NCBI GenBank assembly: GCA_004009845.1
Contig: RMBW01000034.1
Span: 124,001 to 188,000, forward strand
Origin: Davidsoniella eucalypti
Taxonomy: Eukaryota > Ascomycota > Sordariomycetes > Microascales > Ceratocystidaceae
Direction: 5' to 3'
DNA: 64,000 bases
How positions within the stretch are numbered: the first letter of the stretch is position 1; every line of letters begins with the position of its first letter. The translations under genes were made by a program, and so were the position numbers. Shown in pieces: positions 1 to 13,124 of the stretch. The notes under the pieces were generated by a model that was not told where the DNA came from, ran no database searches, and saw only the letters and a list, made by a program, of their open reading frames with translations.

Positions 1-1
1 C

Positions 2-214
2 GTCGATGCATTCGGCAAGGGACATCCGGGTAACATGCTGTATAGCCTAGACGTGAGCTTCAATGGTCTTGACGGAACTCCGATGACTAATGCTACTGTT
101 TGCTTCACTGATACTCACGTAGCCCAGAACGCTACTACGATTCTCAATAGACGCAGGATTAGCGGGCATGGTGTCTATTCTAAGACAGGGGCCCCGTTTC
201 TTAGCTCATGCTAG
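2..214 (+). other. possible C-terminal end of a gene running off the left edge
   Basis: A frame open from the window edge runs 70 codons and stops with TAG at 212-214. It has a varied, protein-like composition with N-glycosylation-type Asn-Ala-Thr triplets. No family is recognised. Seventy open codons at an edge can occur by chance in six frames, so this is only a candidate last exon. Confidence 0.25.
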
Positions 215-3200
215 TGCTCTAAACTCTACTAGCCATCTATCTGGACTACAAGAATAGGGCCGGTCATTCCAGAGATGTTTTGGATTTATCTGGTAACATA
301 CGAGCCGGAAAATTAGTTATAGTTGGTTTATTTTGACCGAAACTGCAATTTGATATGTGGATTAAAGAAAATTACTCGTAAACATGTTATATTCTAGACT
401 CTTTTAGTAATCATAGTCGAGGTTTACAAAAAATTACGCTGTGTAGTAAATTGACGTCTAAAAGCAATTAGGGTTAGGGCTCTGCTATACCACCGTAAGG
501 TAATTTTAAAATCGTTGTTCGGAAGACTTATTGATGTCTTTTAGCAAAGTGAAATTCAAGATTATTCCGTAGGAAAGAGGATATCTTTCTGAAATATGCC
601 GTGACTAGTTACGTGAAGATAGCCTAGCTAGACTAGGGTATACAATACAGATACACAATGATCTACCAGCTAAACGGATGATCAGTGGCTTACAATAAGA
701 GAGCTAGATAATAAGAGAACCTTGGTAGTCTGTTTTGAGGCGCTAGCTTTGTGAAGATACAAAAAAGTAGCTTCGTTTTAGTGTTAATTATTGGATTCAC
801 CAAAGGACGAAGAAGATGCCAAGCGCAACTTGATCTCTTTTGTTATTTGTCTCGTTTTATGATAACAATGTACACGCCTCTCCATTTACCCCCTAACTGA
901 AGCCGGATATCTTTCTCGCTTAATAGCATTTATAGATAAACTCTGAACTTTGCTTACACCTAGAGGCAGCTATTCTTTTTGATCTACAACTAGTATTTTG
1001 AAAGCATACACCTATACCAGAAAAAAATAGGGAAAGTTGAATTCTATACAGCCAAAAAAGCCGGGTTTACTGTTGAGGGCACTAAACAAGAGATGTTTGG
1101 TAGAGAGTGGTTCACCTAACTAGACTATGCGTTTCATTTATACCAAGTTGAGAAGCCGAAATTCACCGCTCTAAAAGACGGACGGCCCGTCAGTAGTTAG
1201 TAGTAGTTAGCGGATTGACAGTGCCACTTGTCAGGTTGGTTAGGGTGCTTTAGAAACTCCGAGACGTGTGTACAACTGATATATCAGGCTACGTCAAGAG
1301 CTGGGGGCCCGATAAAAGTAGGTGAAGTTCGGGAAAAGGCGAGTTCTAGAGGGATTAGCGTGAACCAGGACTAGGGCAGTAGCTTTGTTTCTTGTTTTCT
1401 GGTGTCATCGCCTACAACGGCGCTTGCTTACTCTGAGTGATGTGACGGGACGGGAAGGATAGATAAGAGAATGTGAGTTTCAAACGAGACACCCCGGAGG
1501 TTACTGTGGGCTCATAGAATGGTACAAAGGAAGGAAGCTAGGCTGGAAGTAATATAATCGAGTTCTTTTAGTCTATTCAGCCTATGTGCTAGGGCGTTTT
1601 GCAATGGGGAAGAATGATAGTCAACTCTAGAGTATCAGCCTACTACATGAAGTAATGATTGCCGGGCATAGAAAGGATGAGCGACAACACATCATGGCTG
1701 TACTAAGATACGAAGTGACTCTCTTCAAGCCGCTCTTGCATTGTGCTTGACGGCGATATCGCTAAGGCGAAATATGGCGTAGTTGAAGCATGGGTTATGT
1801 TATGATGGGTGCCTACTGATATGGAACAATGGCGGAACATCTGGGAGATCTAAGCCAGAATGTGAAGTACATGTATAGCAATAAATGGTTATTCCAAGTA
1901 CTTTGGCCCACCGGGTTTAACAGGTTCAAAGTGAACACGTAGAAGACCATTGAATATGAGATTCAGTGATACATGACATGGAAACTTATCCTAAGATGAC
2001 AAGTACGAGGAATGCGTCCCAAAGCTCCAACGGTAGCCAACAACTAAAGTAGGGCGAAATAAATTGATACAGTGTCACTATGGAGGACGCCATCTCTATG
2101 TAGCTAACAGCAGAATGAAAAGAGTGTTACATCTACAGCACAGCATATTTTTATATAAGCCACTACGGCAAGCCACGCAGATCCTAACACGGAGACAATA
2201 AAAGCCAAGAAAGAAAAGAAAAAAAAAGAAAAAAAGGGATTCGTAGGAAGACGATAACTACTGCACTAGCTGAATATGATAAAGTTTGCATAATAGGCTC
2301 TCTAATATAGGCCGACTGACGGGAGTAGACGCCATTGGGTACGGGCAGTCTAGTCCGTTAAGAGGATGCAAATCAAGGCTGGAGGGGGGCTTGACGATCT
2401 TGATACCCAATTTGGACAGTTGAATAGACTGAATAGACGATACAGAAGAGAAGTATATTCATATACAGACAGATAATAAAAGGTGGTGTGTAGTTAAGTG
2501 GCTGAGCCCAGGATCATACATATACAAAATGCAATGCCATGTACGGTACTTGCGACCAAGGCATGTGATCCAGCACATATATGTGATGTATAGATACATG
2601 TGACTCAGTATTGCCTCGATACTTGCGAACAATGTACTGTGCACTTCTTCTTTGCCGGTCTAGTCTAGTTCTAGGGCAATACATATTCTACAGGCTTCAG
2701 TGGTCATCAGCGTAGTACAAAGACTAAACAAAGGACAACTATACTTTTGAGCATTCCATATACTGTACCATCATTATTGGATTGGAATGCAGTAAAAGAA
2801 GATAACAGCCAGTAGCCAGCTGAGACATGGCCATAGCTAGCGGCCAGCTGGGCGGTAATTCTGGCATTGTAAGTGGCTGGCTGCGGTGTTGGTGGCTTAT
2901 ATATGGCTGAGAATCACAGACATGCATCATGCACTGGCATGTGTACTTTTCTTTTAGTTTATTTTGCCATTCGTAAATACCCCGAGCACCTCAAGAGAGA
3001 AGGGGCGTATTTGCTAGTGTCAGCGCCAATATTATTGTGTGAATGTCTGTTGCTCGAGCCCGACATAAGGCTATCTGGGAACAAAGTACCTCGCATGGAA
3101 TCTCTTTTGGGGCAAGACGCCGTCAGCTGATAGGCCGTATTCGTTAGACCAAGTACCTCCATTCCAAGATATGTTGCGGGGTTTTTACACGTCACCTAGA

Positions 3201-3429
3201 AGATATAACCAGAATATCACGGAGAATAGGACCGGAGAAACAACCCGAAATCTTTATATGACGTATCAATACCCCGTTCACTATCTTCCAACTTCAGCCC
3301 GTTAATGATTCCAAAGAGACCATGATAAGACGTTGAATAAATTAATCTATATTTTCTAGTCTCTTCATGTCTTTTTTACGTAATATAGACATAACAACAC
3401 ACTGCGTGTCTTGACTTATGCCACTACTT
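215..3429. other. gene-poor region, no supported gene
   Basis: About 3.2 kb, dense in stop codons in all six frames, with no open frame that looks coding. It holds a two-unit telomere-like TTAGGGTTAGGG around 468-479, a short A/G-rich run around 2215-2235, and small stem-like AT stretches. No RNA gene is recognised. It probably contains the transcription end of the minus-strand gene that stops at 3430. Confidence 0.6.
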
Positions 3430-6400
3430 CTACGCCCCAAAGTTCATCTTCAGTGCAATTGTCGGTGCCTCATCCCGTTTAACTTCTTTGCCTGAATCCG
3501 CCCCACCGGCCTTTTGTCCCGAACGGACTACCGTCTCTAAGAATGTTCTCTGTGGAGCACTTAACCCGCCAACAACTGCCTTGAATGCATCTGCGCTGAC
3601 AGCCGCCAGCTCTAGTAATCTGGCACTGGCAGTAGCATACGCGTTTTCGCTGGAGCTCTCATTACCCTGGCGTGAGTTGCCTTCGGCCGAGGCCCAGGCT
3701 AGAATCGCGGGCATCACAACCGCAAACGCTACTGGAACCCGGGGACGGGCGACGTGGCCGGCGTAGTTGGTTAGAGCTAGAACAATTAGTGGACGGGCGT
3801 TTTCCGGGTCTTCAGATTCTGTGTTGGTGACGAAGGCGATCAGTCGTGGTAGCAGGTAGCGTGCGATGCTATGATCGGCCGACGTTGGCGAGCTCTGTAG
3901 CAGTAGAGACCGGATACAGTTGGCAGCGATCTTGGCCGTCTATAAAGCGCATGGTTAGTATATATTCGGGAATGTGGCGTGGCTCATCACGATTAATGCA
4001 ACATACCATTCTGTCTGTTAAACAGTCAACCATTTCATCAAGATAGCGAGCTACCAGCGGGTCTGAGGCCGGCAACTGATTGCTGCCACCAGTAAACAAG
4101 ATAGTGCTTGCTAAGAGAGCATTCTTCACACAGACAAGCGCATTTGGCTGTTCTCTGCGCTGAGCGATTAGGTAAACGCTCAAAAATCTGCGTAGGCAGC
4201 CACGTAACTGTAGAACTGCCGCCTCGTTCCCATCGCCACCGCTGGCGCCATCCGGGGATTCAGTGACACCAGCTACGAAGCGCTTGAAGATAGGCAGTGT
4301 CTGTGGGACTACAAGGTCCTGGCACATGGGCGTAGCCAACATAGTCGCAAATATATGAATGATGCAGGCGTGGAGATCTGTCTGGATAATGGCCGGGAAG
4401 ACATCGGCAGCATCAACCAACGCCTCAAGCGCCGTACAAACAAGTAACATGGCTTCCTCGTTCATCTGGTGGCGTACAGGCTGGGAGGCATTGTCACTCA
4501 GATTAGGCAGAAGACCAGAGAGAACTAACACGATGATGCGAGTAAGCTCGAATAGCTGCTCAATATCCTCAGAGAGGTCCGTTTCGGCCTCTTCTTTGCC
4601 AGCACCATCGCCTTCCAAGCCGTTAAGATTACGCTTACGCGCCGACGGATGGGCAAGACATAAGCCGCGAGCAATCTCAACAATGACACCCTGCACATCC
4701 AATCCGTCCGTGAGCGCCAAGCGGTCTAGCAGATCCATAGTCTCGCTAAAGATGGCGTCACGGTAGATGGCATGGCCAGAGACACTAGGATGTAAGATTT
4801 TCTTAAGCGCCTGTAAGATAGATAGTGTTTGTGCCTCGGAGGCTAGAGCATCGGCTGAGGCTGCAGAGCCATTGTGCTTAGTAGTCGCCAAAGCTTCAAA
4901 GGCAATACCGAAGAGCACAAAGAAGAAAGCCAGAGGCTCGTTTCGGTAGTTGATGTTGCCACCGCCTGAACGGCTGCTAGACATAGCGCCCGAGGACCCA
5001 GCGCCTCCGGCAGATCCCGGCGCTGTGTTGGCATCCGACTTCTTGTCATCGAGAGCATCGAATACAAAGTCACTGTCTTGCTCAATTAAGCTGGCAATAG
5101 CATCAACAAGGTTGAGCCACGAATCTTGGTAGAACTTGAGCAGCGTCTCACGGTTTAATGCCGCGTATATAGTGTCAAGGCTGCCCGAAAGCGAAGGGGG
5201 ACCCAGTGTCATCGAGATGTCAGGCTCGAACCGCAAGCGTGCAAACTCGCGAAGGCTCTCTAGCCAAAGAGGGGTCAGAGTGGAGATATGAGGCTGTAGA
5301 ACATCAACAAGATACTTTTGCTCAGCGCTAGCCACCTGAAGCTCAGCCCAGGCCGCAAAGACGGCCATCTTGACCATAACTTGGGCGTTCGATGAAAGAC
5401 CGCGAAGGTCGCCAATACCCGCATTCTCTGCACCCTTGGAGAAGTTCTCGAGCGCAGTAACCAGAGTCTTGAGGATACGACCCATGCGATCAACATCGGT
5501 GACAATTCCAGTAGCAATAAAATTAGCACAGACATTGACAGCCTCAGCAGCCAGTTCTGGCGACGAATCAGCAGCAAAGGCAGGTGTCAGAGCCGAACCA
5601 ATCTGTGCCTGGTACTGCTCAAGCAACATAGCCTCGTCAAAGTCTGGATCGGGGACCTTGCCAAACATGCGCAGCACGGCACCAATGATCTTGAGACCCC
5701 ATATACGCAGCTCCAATACGCTAGATGTTGACGCTGAGAAGGCCATGCGCACTACATCTGCTATATGGGCCTGTAGCGCATTTTGACTAGCAGACTCTCC
5801 GCCGCGCGCAACCACGTCCTTGGCTACTAGCATAAATAGCTCACTAAGTAGCTCCATGGCAAAGGTCGTCACTTGCCAGCGCAACGGCTCGGCGGCTTCG
5901 GCAGCTCCAGCACTTGGTCCAACAGATACAACTCCTGCTTCATCATCGGCTTCGGCCTTGACAGCACCAGCAAATCCTGCGACTTCCTCGTCCCGTAGAT
6001 CAATATTGGGACCCTTGGTAGCCGCCGCTGCCATTGCAGCTGCACGGCCATTGCGTGTCTGACGAGTCATCTTGAGTACTGACTGAAGGCGTTGTAGCCA
6101 AGCAGATGTAGATTCGAGTGCGGTTTGTCTCATCCAGCTACGCAGAATGTTGCGGATACCGTCATGGGCTGGATCCGCATCTAACACTAGCCACAACTCT
6201 GTCTCAAATCCAGGACGAGCAGTTTGTACAACCTCCTGTGGGTTACGCTTCATAACATTGTAAAGTCCATCAACAGCGGCATCGCGGAGGGTCGTGTAAT
6301 CCGAGTTCATGTGTGTCTGGAGCAAAGCAACATAATCACTGAATACAATGTATCCAGGAGCATAGAGAGATAGGTGTTCCATGCAGTCAAGGGTGGCCTG

Positions 6401-9400
6401 TTGAACGGCGACGACAGCCGGGGCCGAACCAGCACTGGAGGTGCCTTCTTGCTGGAACTGGCCAACCAAGGTTAGAATCAGTTCCCGCGACTTGGTTGAG
6501 TCCTGCAAATCGGGCCCAAGCACATTGATCATAGCGCCAACGCAGCGTGCCAGTGATGTTGTGGTCGTGGCCATCTCAATTTCAAGGTTCATCGTCGCAA
6601 CAGAGGCCGTTTCGGCATTGTGTGTATCTGAGGCGTACATCTGCGCAACCATTCCGAGTGTGCTGCTGACAAAAGGTGCGAAGCTGAGGCCGGCGGCATT
6701 CGCTGCCAAGGCAAGCGCCTCTAGCGCCCAGAAGTGGACAGTAGGATGAGGATCGTTGGCCAGGGTAATTAAGATGCTGTGGATAGTCTTGAGGTGAAAG
6801 CCAGCTGCCATGCCACCAACCTTACTCTGGATCGCTCCGAGCGCCATTGCACAGCCAGCACGGGCACTCGGCTCTCGGTTCATAACGATGGTGTCAACGA
6901 GGAACTTTATCTCCGCATTAGTGAAGTGATTGCCACAAGCATTGCATAGACGGGCCGATGCTGCATAGCCAAGGCTGCGAACAAATGGATCTTGATCCAA
7001 CACAAAGTCCCGAACCATATCCTGTAGTAGTCTTTCGACGGCTATGTTTGTGATGTTTCCGCCGCCGGCCGCCGCCGCTACTCCCCGCGTTTCCCGAGAA
7101 ACTACGCGCATAGTGCATAGTAGAGCCGTTGCTACATTTATGGTGATAGCTGCTTTGCGTCCTGGGTCACGCTGCAGAGAGCCTGCGGATGACAGCGTCT
7201 TGATCTGCTCTAACACACTCTCTTGAACTTTAGCCGGCGTGTGTGGAAAGATGAAAGCAAACAGCTGGATGGCTGTATTCACGACCTCCGTAGCGACCGG
7301 ATCTGGTTTGGACGAAGCTGCAGAGCCTCGGCTTAAATACAGCACAGAGGCGTCGTTCTCTATCGTTCCACAAACGGGCGAAAGCAAAAGTCGATCGATG
7401 TCAGTTTCAGGGCCACAATCTTCCGTAAGTTGGTGACCCTGTTGTTGTTGCTGAAGTTGCTGTTGTTGTTGTTGCTGCTCGTCGCCCTGTTGCAAGTCTT
7501 CTGAGCCAGGCAGTGGTGCTACATCAAATCCTCTTACAATGCCGGTGACGCCGAAGCCGGAGTTGTCGCCTATATCCCAAATGGTCTCAAATGCACCAGC
7601 TGCTGAAGCAATGGAGCTGCTCAGCGAGTTGGTGCCATACCGTTCCGGGTCGGCAAACAATGACACAGCCGCTGTCAGAAGATTAGAGTGAATCAAGGCC
7701 TCGCTGCCCCCGGCTGGACTAGTGATGACCAACTTAATATAACACTGCAAGACGCGGCGTTGCACCATCAAATCAAAGTCGGCTAGCTGGAGTGCGGGCG
7801 TCAGTCTCTGTGCTACGTCGTCCGTTGTTTTCTTGGTCGGCAGAGTCCGGAGGAATGCCGAGGTGCTCTGCAACATAGCTACCAACCGCTTGCTAACATC
7901 GACAGTCAGAAGACGTTGATTGTACTGTAGGAAAGCCAGAATAGAACCCAATGCGCACTCACGCACATGAACCAAAAACGATGCCTCTAGCAAGCTACGG
8001 CCAGCTGTGTTGTCTTTCGCAAGCGGCTTCGGTAACGCATTCTTCCACATTAGCAAGAGCTGCGAGAGATGGATCTTGACAAAGTTGGGGCCAAGCGCCA
8101 TTAAGCCACCGATGAGAATCCATGCTACTTGGATCTGTGTAGCCGACACACGAAGCTCTGACTGACCACTACTCTTGAGCAGGTTGGTCGCCATGGTCAG
8201 AACGCGACTGTTGACATCGACGGCGCCATGAAGAGGCCGCGCGGGACTAACACTTAGAGAGGCGGCCAGGCCATGCGAGAAGCCCACGCACCGGCGCTGA
8301 GAGCTACGTCCACTAGCCAACTGCGACAGTTCACGGCTTAGTGAGTTCATGCATACTGTAAGGCAAGGCAGCAGCTGCTGGGGACAGTTGTAAACAAACG
8401 TCTTTATACAGGCCGACGCATGTACCTGTACAGCATAGCTAGGGTGCTGTAGTACTTGCAGTAGAGCATCGCGGCATGGCTCTGCATAACGATTCGCCGC
8501 TGAGCCAAGCACTGACGTCAGCGCTGCCATTGCGCCCAGAGCCACTATGAGGGTGTCCTTGGTGGGCTCAACCTTTTCTGTCAAAGCCTGGGGGTAGTTC
8601 TTGAGGATCTGGTTGATCAGCGCCGTCGCCACTGCCATCTGGCCTGATTCTCCCAGGATGCGCTGTATAGCCATTTCTTGTAGAAGGATTTCGATGATCT
8701 TGCGTGCCATAAGCAGCCGGTACCGGTTGTTGGCGATATTTGGGTAGCCAAGAATGTCTGTAGCTAGATGCTCAACAAGGAACACGAAGTTGTTCTGAAC
8801 TACCTTTTCATCCAACTTTTGCAGAAGCATGCTGTAGCAGACACCAATACCTGCGCGACTCTTGTTGCTTGTAGGCGTACGCACATAATGGTTCGAAAGG
8901 ATCTTGACGATCTCTGGGAACACCAATGTCAAACGGTCCTGCCGTTTTCCACCGCTGCCTCCACTACCGCCTGGCGCAGGACTAGAGGGCCGAGACGGGA
9001 TATCATCGTCTTCGGCGCCTGATCCAGCAGCTACATTAACTGTAGCTGTGCGTCGCAGACTCTTTGGCTTCGGTTTCTTCGTGCGGACAGCCAAGCTCTC
9101 CCCAGCTGCTTCTGAGTGGGCGATAACCAAGGCCTCTGTAATACAGTCCGCAGCAGCGTGGCGCACAGGCGCCGATGGCGAATCTATCGCTTTGAAGACT
9201 GCAGTCTCAAGTTTATCGAAATCTGTTGAATTATGGAAGTACGGCGTGGCGCGGATGAGCGTTCGCATGCACTCACAGGCAGTCATGACGACGAGCGCAC
9301 CCTTGTCGCTTGCAGCATGGCTTCGAGATTGCTTCCAGATATCACGTGCCATATTCTCGTCAATGCTACTAGTGATCATATTGACCATCTTGGCCAACGC

Positions 9401-9973
9401 TGTGAATACTGCCGCACGTAAGCCGGCATGCGAGTTAGATGACTTGAGCAGCTTCAGCAGCGCACCCATAGCCATCTGGTGCAAGCCAATAGCACTATCA
9501 CCAGCAGCGCCATAGACACTGCCGAGAATACTAACGGCAGCATGGCGTGTACGGGACTCAAGGTCCGATTTAGGCTTGGAGCCGCCCACCAGCGCAGACA
9601 GCTCATTGATAGTTTCAAAGAGCAGTTTGCGGTCACCATGCTCGAAGATATGTGCCAGACAACGGCCCAGGTTCGCGCGGACCACACGAGTCGGTTGAGG
9701 CGATGTCAAATGCAGCACTTTGAAAGACTCCTTCTTGACATAAAACTGCTGCGCTGTGCAGTCTTCGGCGTTGAGTGATAACACATGGCGACTAAAGTCG
9801 GTCACAAAAGTCAGCAGGAAAATATCCTGGTGCTCTGCTCCGAGTCCATTGAGCTTGCCAAGATCCAGCTCAGGGTGCGTGATAGCATGTGCAGCTGGGG
9901 TGATCCAGGCGGGGGAAGGGGCCGGGACACTGCCGGCGGTGGTGCTGGCCTCTCCGGGAGACGGAGATGCCAT
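3430..9973 (-). CDS. LAA1: HEATR5/Laa1-like HEAT-repeat protein
   Basis: Predicted 2158-residue protein from two exons: 4007-9973 (1989 codons, starting MASPSPGEAS) and 3430-3939. The intron 3940-4006 has a GTATGT donor, an ACTAAC branch site and a TAG acceptor, and reading through it would end the protein early. It is HEAT repeats nearly throughout, and the length fits yeast Laa1 and animal HEATR5A/B (about 2000-2070). Recognisable stretches include the N-terminal 'FVTDFSRHV', the 'RRCVGFSHGLAA' segment and the C-terminal 'IALKMNFGA'. Residues about 828-845 hold a glutamine-rich tract interrupted by Leu, typical of a disordered linker. Laa1 proteins work with the AP-1 clathrin adaptor at the trans-Golgi and endosomes; that role is inferred from the family. 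The long plus-strand frames over this gene are antisense shadows. Confidence 0.93.
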
Positions 9974-10964
9974 ATCGCCCGGGTAACTGTCTGTTTGTAT
10001 GGAACGTCTAACTCGTGGTTCAGTCGTTCAAGATATATTGGTGTCATGTGAGAGTCGTCTTCGTTTGCTATATCGAGTCGGATTGTATCATGTGCCTGTG
10101 GAAATCGAAGGAGATATGGTAGTTGTATGGCAATACAGCTATTTGTCGTCTATTATCGTAGATTGAGGCTTCGGCTGTAAACAAACTGCCAGTTTAAACA
10201 CAATGGAAACTGACAATTCCATTCAAAATAAAATAAAACAAGCCCTAGCTGCTAAACTCAAGCCAAAGGCACAATCAAATCGATGTTGTTGTTGCGAAAG
10301 TGTCAACCTTCGTGTTGCTTCCCAAGCATCGGAAACGCCCCACATTGCATTGGACAAGGTATTAAACTTAAGCTTCCAGCTGTCATGCACGTGATTAGAG
10401 GCACAACCCACTATCTAGGGTTACATACTCACTGCATCGTGCGATTGCAATATCGTAAATGGTCATTGAATGTCACAATAAACTGCACAATAGACTTACT
10501 TGTATCATTGTAGCAATTTAAAGAAAAAAGAACTCTCATCTTTATTTTTCAGCTTGGTCTTGAAATATACACTAGATTGACAACCCAATGTAACCCTTAT
10601 TATGGACATAACAGCAAACAGGTTAAGCGTCAGAAATCTCACTTGATGTAAATTTTATTACTTACCATTGACTATTTTACGGTTATTGACTTTCAATTAC
10701 ATGTCTCTTTACTGATTACTCAAATCTTAAATAACAAAAATCATCACTACTTTTCATTCCTATAAATCCTCTTATAACCAAACTCAGCTAGGGCCAAAGG
10801 CCAAAAGTAACTACACACACATCCGGCATCACGAAATGGCAAAGTATTCAGGCCTCAAAATCAACGTCAAAAAACCCTAATAACAGCTTTTGATAGCTGC
10901 ACTTTTAACCTATCCAAGTTTTTCCTTTGTCGTTTGCCGGTTTTATACCAAAATACCTCGCATC
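9974..10964. promoter_or_regulatory. divergent intergenic region between LAA1 and TACO1
   Basis: About 990 bp between two genes transcribed away from each other, so it should carry both promoters. It is AT-rich with no convincing gene. A telobox-type AAACCCTAA lies at 10872-10880, 85 bp upstream of the TACO1 start. In fungi such motifs are bound by Tbf1/Teb1-type Myb factors at housekeeping promoters; that role here is inference. Confidence 0.45.
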
Positions 10965-12038
10965 ATGAACGCAACCTTTAGGTCTCAATACCAAAAATTG
11001 CTTCAGCTGTCCTCCCGCCAACAGCGTTTGCTCAGCTCATCTCCAGCCTTAGCTTCGGGGCACAATCGCTGGTCTAAAATCAAACATGAAAAGGGTGCGG
11101 CAGACCGCAAGAAGCAGACCGAGCGTAATGCCTTGACCAAAAGCATTGTATTCGTGACAAAAAGTGCGTCCCCTATCAAACACTTTCTCTATGAAGATTT
11201 GTAATGAGACTGACGAAAGTTGTTTAGCATTCGGCGCTGATCCCACTTTGAACAAACAGTTGGCTTCTCTCATCCAACAGGCAAAGAAATGTAATGATCC
11301 TCTCTGTTCATATGGAATTGTTTAGTACTGACATCAATCGAAGCCGGCGCACCAAAATCATTCATTGAAAGTGCCATTGCCCGTGGCCAAGGCCGATCGC
11401 CTGACGGTGCACAGTTAGAGAGCGTACTCATCGAAGGCCTAACGCCCGGCAACGTTGCCGTAGTCATTGAGTGCGAAACAGACAGCAAGGGACGGAGTCT
11501 GCAAGATATCAAGCATGAATTGCGTAAGCACGGCGGCAAGTCATCCGGTTCTACACTCTTTTCCTTTGACCAACTAGGCAAGTTAGTCTTCGAGCAGCCA
11601 GTACCCGCGAACCAAGACGCACTAGACGAATTCTTAAACTTCTCGATTGAGCAGGATGCCATAGATGTCGAAATTGGCCCGGCTGCATCGACCCCGGAAG
11701 AAGGTATGGGCATGGCTGCTGAAGAAGAAGCTGTGTATGGCACTGCCGGCCCTGGTGAAATTGTAGTCTGGACTACGCCATCGACAGCCATGTCTATGGC
11801 TAAAGCTTTTACTGAGGACATGGGCTTAAAACAGAAGAGCGTAGATGTGATCTGGAAGCCCAAGGAGGATATGCGTATAACGGTAGACAAGCCGCATATT
11901 GCTAGAGAAATCGCGGATTTATTGACGGCGGTACGTGGCTATAGCGAAGTGACTGGTATCTATGCAAATGGAACACCAGGAGAAGGGATTGCAGAGGAGG
12001 ACTGGGCTAAAGTCGAGGATCTATTAGATGGTATCTAG
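10965..12038 (+). CDS. TACO1: YebC/PmpR-family mitochondrial translational regulator (TACO1/Dpc29-like)
   Basis: Predicted 324-residue protein from three exons: 10965-11163, 11228-11290 and 11326-12038. The ATG at 10965 was chosen because it opens a Ser/Arg/Leu-rich presequence (residues 1-30) typical of mitochondrial import; an in-frame upstream extension has no such character. The mature part begins with the family signature 'GHNRWSKIKHEKGAADRKK' (residues about 32-50), followed by the YebC core with 'ESAIARGQG' and a 'VVIECETDS' strand. Family members such as human TACO1 support synthesis of cytochrome oxidase subunit 1 in mitochondria. Intron 1 is 64 nt. Intron 2, as needed to keep the frame, is only 35 nt, unusually short. 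The gene converges on PET100, another oxidase-biogenesis gene, 325 bp away. Confidence 0.9.
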
Positions 12039-12362
12039 AAAGTGACCTATCTCGATTGTCCACGGCCGCTTGTGTAAGAGTAGAGAAGTTCGGGGCCAGT
12101 GTACTATTAGTAGACATGAAGTTAATGTAAATTTATTCAGTTTGATCGTTCTTTATTGATAAAAATATAGGCACTCGCATAGAAGCTAAATCTAGTTCTT
12201 GTCCAAACAAAGACTGCTGTTGCATTCGTGATAATGTACAAAAGATACAACCCAAGACATGTAGTATCTTATCTGATATCCTCCCTATGACCTGACCTAC
12301 CATTGTGAGAATCGTAAGTTCCAAGTAGGCATTTCTCCTCATCTGACCCTTACAAGAGTCTC

Positions 12363-12726
12363 TCAAGAGGACGGCGATGACGACTCACCCAGACCAACAG
12401 CCGCCCGTCTAAATGCCTCTCTCTCCTTGAGCATCTTCTGCCGCGCCACAATGCGCTCATATTCCGCCTTGATATCTTCGCGGGAATGAGGAACCTTGTT
12501 GGTCTCCTCAGGCTTGGGCCAGAAACCTTCCACAGCAAACCGCCGGTCTAAGTTTGTGCCGAAATAGTACATGATGCCGATAGGGAACATAACATACATG
12601 CCAAACTAAGCCACCGAGAGAAGATAGGAGAAGTTAGATGGCCGGTTCATTTTAATTAAGGCCTGGTTGACCGAGGCTGATGCTAGACTTGCTTACCTTG
12701 AATACTTCTAGATTGAAACCGCCCAT
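12363..12726 (-). CDS. PET100: Pet100-like cytochrome c oxidase assembly factor
   Basis: Predicted 90-residue protein from two exons: 12697-12726 (MGGFNLEVFK) and 12363-12605, joined across a 91-nt intron (GTAAGC...TTAG). A single membrane segment follows directly ('FGMYVMFPIGIMYYFG'), then the conserved 'FWPKPEETNKVP' and a charged helix containing 'REDIKAEYERI'. This is the family layout: an inner-membrane anchor with a tail in the intermembrane space that helps assemble complex IV. The ten-residue first exon is too short to see as a separate frame but restores the conserved start. The protein has no cleavable presequence, as usual for the family. Its 3' end faces TACO1. Confidence 0.92.
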
Positions 12727-13124
12727 CTTGCCCGCTTTTATAGTTACGATCGATGAGACGAGGATGATATCGATGCCGTGTTGACAAAGAGTAATGATAA
12801 TCAGTTGTGGGAGAATCGCTAGGTATCAAAGAGCATGAAGTATGGTGTTTAATGAAGACAAAGAGCTAAGCTGTGTACCATATACAATCATGTATTGTCT
12901 TCAGCTATTGTTCGATTTCTTCTGTTCACTAGAACGGCTGACCTTAGTTGATTGAATTGTATCACTGAATTTTATAACCTGCTTGGTCGCCACGACAAAA
13001 AAATTACATCCTTTCTTGTCAGGCCATGGTCAGCTTTAGCCCCACTATTAGGTTAACATAGATAAAGACTGCCCCACCAAAACAAAATGGGCCAACGACG
13101 CCGGATTGGTTACCGGACAGATAT
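12727..13124. other. intergenic stretch upstream of PET100
   Basis: AT-rich, with no gene seen. It should carry the PET100 promoter. A CCCCACTATTA motif around 13040 recurs near 15634 and 15663. The last 40 bases might belong to the broken transporter that resumes at 13554, but I cannot align them convincingly. Confidence 0.4.

Noticed and set aside
8904..9515. 203-codon plus-strand frame
   Set aside because: Antisense shadow of the HEATR5/Laa1 coding region.
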